DNA from: Plecoglossus altivelis | Lineage: Eukaryota; Chordata; Actinopteri; Osmeriformes; Plecoglossidae | Assembly: GCA_036571765.1 (NCBI GenBank) | Contig: BROE01000016.1 | Span: 13,610,608 to 13,674,607 of the forward strand | Length of the DNA: 64,000 nt | Reading direction: 5' to 3' | Shown: in pieces, positions 50,601-60,100 of the stretch | Layout of the letters: every line of letters starts with the position of its first letter | How positions within the stretch are numbered: the stretch's first letter is position 1 | Notes under the pieces: model-generated | Told to the model about the DNA's origin: nothing | Database searches by the model: none | The model's input: the letters and a program-made list of their open reading frames with translations, nothing else | Translations under genes and position numbers: made by a program

Positions 50601-51650
50601 TGGTGGCTTTTGACCCATCCTGCTGACTCTGCTGGTTGTCTGTCTAAAACCCGGAAGCCAAATCCTTCTCTCTGTTCCTCTTATGCAAAGTGGCTAATGT
50701 GGGAATGAGCTAAGGTAGGTAAGCGTAGTCCTTCATCCACACCAGTATATTAAGACTCTTATCAAATTCTACCATCCAGGCAGGAGAATCTTTTTATAGG
50801 TTTGGCCTGGGTTACAGCTCTGCCTATCACATGACATGAGAGAGAAGATCTGACATGGGATTGGATGGATCATTCGTCAGTCATGTCAGAAGGATGACTG
50901 GAATTCTTCGCATGGGTAGACTACTACACTGTAGCAGTCCATAACGTCTGGTTCACGTACAAAGCGTTCAAACCTAACACGAAACCAAGCACTGCTCGCT
51001 TCCCTGAGTGCACATGCGGCCTATGCCGCATGCACAGTGCTTATTTTAAGATGCGGTACAGTAGATGACAGGAAAAGGAAACACTCCCATGAGCAGAAGG
51101 TATTTCCTCCCTCGATGGATGTGAATGACTTCTTTGTCAACCATCAGCCCCTCTCCAGATAGAGGGCAGGCAGACCGTGATTGGGGACATAAATACAGGG
51201 TGATCAGCGCGAGCACGGCTGGTTGTCTGAGGCTGCACAACAGAACAACCTGGGACCCAGACAGCAAAGGCAGTTATGGCCTTGTGGGTGGGTGGGCATC
51301 AGCATGCAGACGGACCTAGGCAGAGATATGGAGAGTCACCGCTCCAACTGATTATGCATCGCAATTAAATGATGTCATAGTCACCACCAGTGTTTGGTCT
51401 CCACTGTTTTATTTGATACCATTCCTCACTCAGTTAGCCTGACTAATAAGAGGTGATGATATCACGCCAAAAAGAGTCTTCGAAAGATTGTTTACTCTGG
51501 TTCCCCTAAGATGAAAGATCACAATGCTTCACTTTGTCTCACATTCTGAGAACTTTCCATAGGAGCTAAGCTGATGACTCAAAATGAGACGGTAATGGTT
51601 TCCTTTTGAGGGGTGAGAGATGGTAGAAGAGTGGAAAACTTATTTTTAAG

Positions 51651-51685
<35 letters not shown>

Positions 51686-54056
51686 CACAGATACACACAC
51701 ATGCAAGCGCACCTTCGTTAGCAGGGTGCAGTCCTCCTCGACAGGGCACTCTTGAATAGCCAGTGCAAACTGCTCCAAGGTTACTGAGAACGTCAAAAAG
51801 AGAAAGAAACAACAGAAGTTGTAAAACAAAGTTGTTATCAGACAAGGTGACAGGCCACTACACTAACAGCTATAATACTGCAGCCACCTCCCACTCTCTA
51901 CCACCAAAGTATGTAGTGTAGTGCTTTGCTGCTTTGCTGTGTCCACAAGATACATTCAATAAACACATTTAAATAAAATGATTCAACAAATTACAAAAAC
52001 ATGAAGTACAGGTCTAGTATTTCAATCAGCACCTTAAAGAGAAATGACTGCAGGACAGAATAAATAGGACTAAATGGATTTACGCACAATTGGTTTGAGG
52101 TTTGACCATTTCAACAACAGCTTTCACACTGTGGCTGCCTCAAAGTGTTAGTCTCTCTCTTATCTGACAAACTTCACAGGCGCTGGTGTTCTAGGGTACT
52201 TTAAGACTGGTTAAAGTCTCTCTCTCTCTCTGTCTCTCTCTGTCTCTCTCTGTCTCTCTCTGTCTCTCTCTGTCTTTCTCTCTCTCTCTGTGTGTCTGCA
52301 TATGTGGGAGTCAAGTGAGAAAATGGAAAGGTTATTGTCTTCTAGAGGAGCCTCTTTTGCTAGACTGTTGTCTTGACACAAATCCCATAACACTAAAAGC
52401 ACAACACTAACAGTTTGCCATGAGAACATTTGGTTTTTGCAATTCAACAGAGCATCCACAAATTTAAAAGTTGACATTGATATATATGAAGGCTCTAAAC
52501 TTAGTGAAAGTTAAGGTATAAATGTCAAGCCACATGTGCAGCAGAGTGTGGGTGGGAGCTTGCAAAGCTCATGCCGCAGTGACTAGGAGACTGCAGCCAG
52601 CAAACAGGGAACCATGTAGCTGTAGAACACAGGGAACCATGTAGCTGTAGAACACAGAGAACCATGTAGCTGCAGAACACAGGGAACCATGTTGCTGCAG
52701 AATACAGGGAACCATGTAGCTGTAGAACACAGAGAACCATGTAGCTGCAGAACACAGGGAACCATGTAGCTGCAGAAAATGGGGGGAACCATGTAGCTGC
52801 AGAACACAGGGAACCATGTAGGTGCAGAACACAGGGAACCATGTAGCTGCAGAACACGGGGGAACCACGTTGCTGCAGAACACGGGGAACCATGTAGGTG
52901 CAGAACACAGGGAACCATGTAGCTGCAGAACACAGTAAACCATGTAGCTGCAGAACACAGCAAACCACGTAGCTGCAGACCACAGGGAACCATTTAGCTG
53001 CAGAACACAGGGAACCATGTAGCTGCAAAACACAGCAAACCATTTAGCTGCAGAACACAGGGAACCATGTAGCTGCAGAACACAGGGAACCATGTAGCTG
53101 CAGAACACAGGGAACATACATATTTTAACGGTTTGTCATCTGGCAGAAATCAACTCTTGGAGCGCCTACATCAAGGGTCAGGATGAGGGTCTTCAATCTA
53201 GAGATTGAAGACCCTCATCCTGACCCTTGATGTGACCCTCAATCTCTCACTCACCTCTGTGTATATGAGCCATAGCCAGGCAGGTCACATGGTGCAGGCA
53301 GGAGTTCCAAGCGTCGAAAAAGGGCTCTTTGTTTCTTTCCACCTGATTGGAACAATGGCGAGGAAGAGCTTTACAAACAAAATACTCCATAAACACTTAT
53401 TAAAGACTTCATTAAATAAAATCTAAGGCCTTATCAGAATCCATAAAGACTATATTAGACAGCAATAAACTTAATTACTATCTTATTAGAATCTATAAAT
53501 ACTCATGGGGCTATTTAAAGAATTTCGGAGAGGCTGGACACCATTCCAAGCTATGCACGCATGTCCAGTGGGCCTGACCTTGGTGTAGAGTCTTGCTGCT
53601 AGGCTACGCTGCAGAACCCTCTCCCTGTATGCCAGAGCCTTGAACAGGAAGCTCAGCTCCGTCACCTTGTCCACACTGAACCCTAGGATGCTGAAGACAG
53701 ACGGAACAACCATCATGTAATGCAATGCTGGCACTTGCATGCTCAGACAAGCTGTACATGTGCCCGCACACACAGCCCATGTAGAAAAGCATGTGAAACC
53801 CTGAAGGTGAAAGGTCACACTGGTCTATTCAGGGAGACTGGGACCACTCAGATGACTTGTCCATGGTACCGACGCAACAACAGCCAGTGCTGTTGGTGTG
53901 TCTAAGCAGGTGCCTGGCTGGTTACCTGGTTCTGAGGCTGTCAGAGACCAAGCCGGACCAGGTACTGATGAGCCTGCCCAACATGTTTCCTGACATCTGT
54001 TTGGTATACTGGGACATCAGTTCCCGCACAACAACCTGGACGCGCACACACACACG

Positions 54057-54112
<56 letters not shown>

Positions 54113-57100
54113 GGACAGGTCAGAGGTCATAGGTAAGAGACCAATCAGACGTGTCAGGGTTCACTTCAGCTTGGATGTCAAACTGAATTTGAAGATTCTT
54201 ACGCACGTTGTATGGTTGCTAGACAACAGCACATCCAGAAGAGGGAATTTTCCCTCTACAGTAAATACCAATTAGGGTGTGTTACTCAATCTCCAGCTCT
54301 GAGAAAAACTAGCTACGCGTAAATGAACTGAGACGATTGCTTCACTGCATACACAAGCCCCTTCTCAAACTAAAAAGATTCTTTCACAGTAGAAATGCAA
54401 TATGAGTCATTTCAATCTGTTTACATAAAGAACAGCCAAGTCAGAAAATCTGGATTACCCTAGAGCCACTGCCTGTTCCAGATGGGTCACGGTTTGACCA
54501 AAGTGGGTTTTAAAAGCAAAATGACTAACAAAGACAGCCATGTCAAGATGAAAGCAGGATATCTGTGACTCAATACACCAACAGCGCAGTTCATGTTGTC
54601 GAGCAGGATAAGGGTCCACTGTGGAGAGGCTGGCATACCTGCAGCATGACCACGTTGTCCCCTTCGAAAGTGACAAACACGTCTGAGTCACATTTCAGAC
54701 CCGGGATCCGGTTCTCCATCATGAAGCCCTGCATGGAGGAGAACACAGAGCCTCAGAACACAACAACACAGCCTGCAGCACAGTCTCCATGTCCACACCT
54801 CTCTATGGTCACATCTGCTTAAAAAAGGTTTCTTTCGGCCATTTCTTTCAAGGTGTATTCATCCAGAACTGAGCGTAAAGAGACAATAATTCAGGTGGAG
54901 AAAGAGGAGAAGATATGGAGGAAATGGCCCGGGCTGGAATCAAACCCCAGCCCCCTGCCTCATGGCCTTGGCGTTATGTGTCCTACCCAGTAAGCCAACA
55001 AGCCACCATGATACTCTACATTTCCTTAAAATATCTATCTAGTTACACTTGTGACGCAAGCTTCTAGTATTACACCTGCTTTTCTTTCAGCAAAGAGATC
55101 AACAGGCAAATGTCAGGGCTTACTAACAGCAACACGTGCAGACTGAAGGATCTCGCACAGACACATACGAGCACTCAGTACTCGGGCTACAGAGATATGC
55201 TGCTGTGGTTTCCAGACATAGAGTTGCCCACACCTGAGTACACTTCCATTAGGAGAAAATATATGGCTATTTAGAAATAACTAGGTTCTAGTAAGATTGG
55301 TTTTCAGCACACTTACGCAAACACATTTGACCGTTTATGCACACATGCCTACTGTATATAAACGTATCTCCCTATTACTCGCTAATACAGACACACACAC
55401 ACCATGCCCCCAGTACACTCGCGACACTCTTGCAGACAGGCCAGGTTCCCCCAGGTGCTGTAGGCCTTGAGTCCAGCCACCAGGGCCTGAAGAGAGCGGC
55501 TGTTCTCCAGATCCTCTCCCTCATACAGTGCGTGGTCCATCATCCTAGCGGCATACCTGGCAATGACACACAAGGAAGAAAGCACCCTCTAGTGGAGAAC
55601 AGGGCACACGACAGGGCCCACCCTGTTGACGAGACACGGGGCTGTTACAGGGTTTAGGTTTCTGGTGCAGAAAAGATGTACTCTGGTACAGCTGTATGTA
55701 TTACCAAACAGATACCAAATGTTACCCTGTAGAGACCTTATAACCATGAGGAGGCAGTGTTGCCATGTGGAGGCTGTATCAGCTGTGTCACCCTGTAGAG
55801 GCTGAGTTAGCAAGTGGATACTGTGTGACCCTGTTGAGGCCGAGTTACCAGGTGGAGGCTGAGTTACCTAGGGGAGGCTGTGTGACCCTGTAGAGGCCAA
55901 GTTACCAGGTGGAGGCTGAGTTACCTAGTGGAGGCTGTGTCACCCTGTGGAGGCTGAGTTACCAAGTGGATACTGTGTGACCCTGTAGAGGCCGAGTTAC
56001 CAGGTGGAGGCTGAGTTACCTAGGGGAGGCTGTGTGACCTTGTAGAGGCTAAGTTACCTGGTGGTGAAGGTGAGGGCCAGGGCAGCCGCCAGGTGAGGCA
56101 TCAGACGGACGTACTGGGTCTGATGTTCCATAATCTTCACCTCGTCCTTGTCCTTAGGCCCAAACTGACGACGACTGCGGGGGTAGAAAATAACAGAAAT
56201 GGTGGTAGAACTGACATGCAGTGTAAGCACAAGAGTGGGAACACGTGTGTGTGTGTGTGTGTGTGTGTATTATAATTCTGCATCCCTGCGCTGATGTGGT
56301 CACAAACATGTGTGCAGTGCACCTGCTGCTGTAGAAGCACCACAAACGCTATCAGTGAGTGGATCTAACCAGAAGCACAGGTGTCTGGTGTGTGTGTCAG
56401 GGGTAGATGGGTAGAGGTTTGGAAAATATTGCTTACTGCTCAGTGAAACTGAGTGAAAAAAGGTGCTTTCTAGTTTAGATTAGCGTAGCACATCATTTGC
56501 TGAAGCGTGCTATACAGAATGTCCACTGTAGACATGACAAAGTCTTTACAGAGGACAGGACTCAGGACACCAAGCAAAAAGTATGATCTCTCCCTCCACC
56601 TTCCCATCTCTGTCTGGGGTGATTCTGCTTGGGGATGCCAACCACAGAGAAAACCCCTCCTTCCTCCTCCTCTGGCTCTCCCCCCTCCTACGCTCTCGCC
56701 CCCGCAATGGAAACTTCAGTGGAACACACAAACACACACACAAAAGGCTGTGCGCAGGAACAGAGCAGATGTGGTCGAACAACAAGAAACTCCCTCTAAG
56801 CAAGTGTGGGGGAGAGAAATGGAGAGAGGGGGGAGAGGGAGAAATGGAGGGAGGGGGAGAAATGGAGGGAGGGGGGAGAGGGAGAAATGGAGGGAGGGGG
56901 AGAAATGGAGAGAGGGGGAGAGGGAGAAATGGAGGGAGGGGGGTGAAGGAGAAATGGAGGGGGGAGGGGGAGAAATGGAGGAAGGGGGGAGAGGGAAAAT
57001 TGGAGGGAGGGGGGGAGGGGGATGTTGTCAAACAACACATGTCACGTCTGGGTGGAAAGACAGAATCTCTCTAGAAACCCTCATAAAGAAGAAGAGATTT

Positions 57101-60100
57101 GGCCTGAACACAGTAGGACAAGGCTTCTTAAAAGAAGATGTAATCTATGTAGATACCAGCACATGGACATGGAGGCACGTGAAGAATATGTCTTTGTGTG
57201 GAAGAGGTGAAGGCAGTGATATACCTGTGGCTGTATCGAACTGCAATGAGGAGACCAAGCTGTGGAAGGAAGGGGGGGGGGTGTAGGTACAAAGAAAAAC
57301 AGAGGGGTGGGGGGGGGAGTTCACAGCAATTAAGTCAACAGGGGACATCCACTTCTGTAAGGTCACGCTTCCCTGATTTCCCTTGTGTCCAGATGGCAGA
57401 ACTAGTGCTACTGGATCTTCACCCTTGTCCAAAGGCTAGGTTGCACCACTGCGTGCAGCGTGTAACAAGATAACACGCTTGAAATGAGAGGCAACAGAGA
57501 TAACTGAACCAGGTGCATATACAGCAAACATTAACTAGATCCTCAATCTGGTCATGTTTTCATGGGTCTTTCCCTGGTGACAGCTCATGACTCAATTCAA
57601 CTACATTAATCACTGGAGACTGTGACTCTCCTTTTTGTTTCTGCGTTCGGACTGCTGATAAGTCTATGACTTCAGTCCTGCTTGGTCACTCACTTGTTAC
57701 ACAAATAGGCTGGCAAACTAACAGACCATAGCCCTGACTGTCAGCAGTCTGTCTGTCTCCAACGATGATGGACAAACATACTCAATCCTACACTTTACCT
57801 AGGAGAACCAAGTGCAGTGTTTAATGTAGAGTATAAATATGTATTGTTGATGATAAGGGAAGTACAGAATGGGACAGGACTGCCCCCTAGCTGCTACCAA
57901 CAAATCGAAAATATTGCAATCCTTTGAAGAATTACCGGACTGATCTTGCCATATACTTCTAAAAAATAAACATTTTCTTACTTGATGCACTGCCCAAGGT
58001 TAAAGATCAATAGCTGTATAATGTGATCGTAACATTAGAATCTTTACTTTACTTCCGAACATTTGCTATGACTGTTGCGAACCTGTTTGGCTTGTTCTCT
58101 AACATGTCCATGCTTCTCTCCCGCGCCTCCTCCCTTCCTTGCATCTTGACTAAGCCTCCTTTCCCTTTTCCCTCCTCTCCTGCCCCCTAAGACTCACAGA
58201 AAACGGTATCATGTGTCACAAACCACAGTCGGAGACAAGCGGTCTTACTCAAGCTCTTATCACATCCATCCAGACCGTTCAGGTCCTTCTGTTATTTTCC
58301 TGCAGCTTTGTCTCACCTTCATGGCGGTCATGGCCTGGACAGTGAGTCCCAGCCTGGTGGGGGTCAGAGCCGCCAGCATGGCGTTAAAACGCCGACTCTT
58401 GTTCTGAATGGGAGAGGAGTACTGGCCATCTGCTGACACGCTGCCAAACCTAGACACGCACACGCACAAACACACACGCATACACAAAAACACGCACATA
58501 TATATAAGTCGGTGGCCCCTGGGTCTTGCCACAGTGTTCAAATCTGTCGTTGGCTCTTGGCTGCATGCCTTGCCTGTCATATGTAACTACGCTGTCTAAT
58601 ACATAATTAAATCATATCTTTACCATTTTGTCAGGATTCGAGTTACCGACGTCAAACTAGTTTTGCATATATTTTTCTTGAAATATATCTGTGTCAGTAA
58701 GCTAATTGACTTACTTGCTGAGCAGATTCTCTCTGGGAATCCTAACTTGGTCAAAGATCAGGATCCCGTTGTCAACCCCATGCAGGCCTGAGAAAGACGT
58801 GCATAAAGACCAATGTAAAAAATAAAGACAAAACGCTCGGATTACAGTGTTCACGATGATGGAGAGACGGCTGTGCCAGCTACCTTCTTTATGCTTCATG
58901 TCGATGGCGGTTACTCCTGTGAACATAACATTGTGCTTGTCTCTGATTGGCACGATGAAACAGTGAGGACCTGCACAGATGGGAGAGATGCAAGATGCAC
59001 AGCTCAGGTGTCTATCTCTCTTGCTCTCCTTCCTTCCTTCCCCTCCTCCCTCCCTCTCCATCCTTCCCTTTCCCTCTCTCCCTCCCTCCCTCCCTTCTTC
59101 CCTCCCTCCCTCTCTCTCTCCCTCCCTCACCCCTCTCTCTCCCTCCCTTCCTTCCTCCCCCTCTCTTTCTCTTTCTCCCCGCCCCCTCCCCTATCCCTCT
59201 CTGGCTGACCACACGTAGAAATAGGATGTTATCACAGAAACAAAGACAGAAATGAATAGAAGCAACAGATGAGGCCCACCTTGAACTTCTCCGTGGATGA
59301 TGAGTTGGGCAAAGACAGTTGCGTAGTGTCCCTTCATCGAGTTCCCTATGTACATCTTCTGGGCATCTTCACAGGGGGTGTGGATGATAAACTCCTGGAT
59401 AAATAGAGAGAAATAGAGAGAAATAAAGAGAGAGAGAGAGACAGACAGAGAGACAGAGAGAGAGAGAGAGGCGGGGGGGAAGGAAGCTAAGTTGTTTGAC
59501 GTGACACAGTGATGATAAATGGCAAGTGGAAACACTGTTGGTGCAAGTGGAAGTGTATGTAAATATAGTTTTACATAATTTATTTCACATCTATTTATCC
59601 AAATGACTGGGCGGACCTGTGTAGAAGGGTCATAGCGAGCCTCTGTCTGAATTCCTCTCACGTTACTTCCATGTCCTCTCTCTGTCATGGCAAACATCCC
59701 CGTGAATTCCAGTTCCTGCATACATATGAACACCACCGTAAAAAATGGTTGGGTATGCTGGCTTTCGGATCAGTAGGAGCAGACAGTACACCATTATAGA
59801 GACTGTTACGGGGACCTGTACTCACCGTAACAGGCAGGTACCACTTGGTTTTCTGCTCATGACAACCCAGGTTGGTTACCGCACCTCCAAACAGTCCACA
59901 TACCACCCCTAACTATGTACAGCAAAGAGAATCTATCTTCAGACTTGTTTTTATACCCAAATGTATTATAATTCTGAATAACATACAGCATGCGTGCCCT
60001 GCGATACAAAATGATGTAGGGCGGTAAGCCACGTAGACCATTGTGCCACCCAAGTTTTACCTTAACACCGGTTGACATGTCCGCAGAGCAGACCAGTTCG

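Noticed and set aside
50994..51040. Short palindrome around ATGCGGC CTAT GCCGCAT
   Set aside because: Only 8 bp pair perfectly, which is within what chance allows for this length of DNA.
52607..53109. CRISPR-like array
   Set aside because: The units are contiguous with no unique spacers, and the DNA is vertebrate.
52525..53117. Three long overlapping antisense ORFs as a repeat protein gene
   Set aside because: They exist only because the 25-bp unit lacks stops. No start context, splice support or family resemblance; the region is intron 16 of acoxl.
56507..57286. 259-codon + strand ORF rich in Gly/Arg/Glu
   Set aside because: It translates the purine minisatellite of acoxl intron 10 and overlaps the real antisense exon 10.
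58873..59255. Ser/Pro/Leu-rich + strand ORFs
   Set aside because: They are translations of a CT-rich tract in acoxl intron 6.
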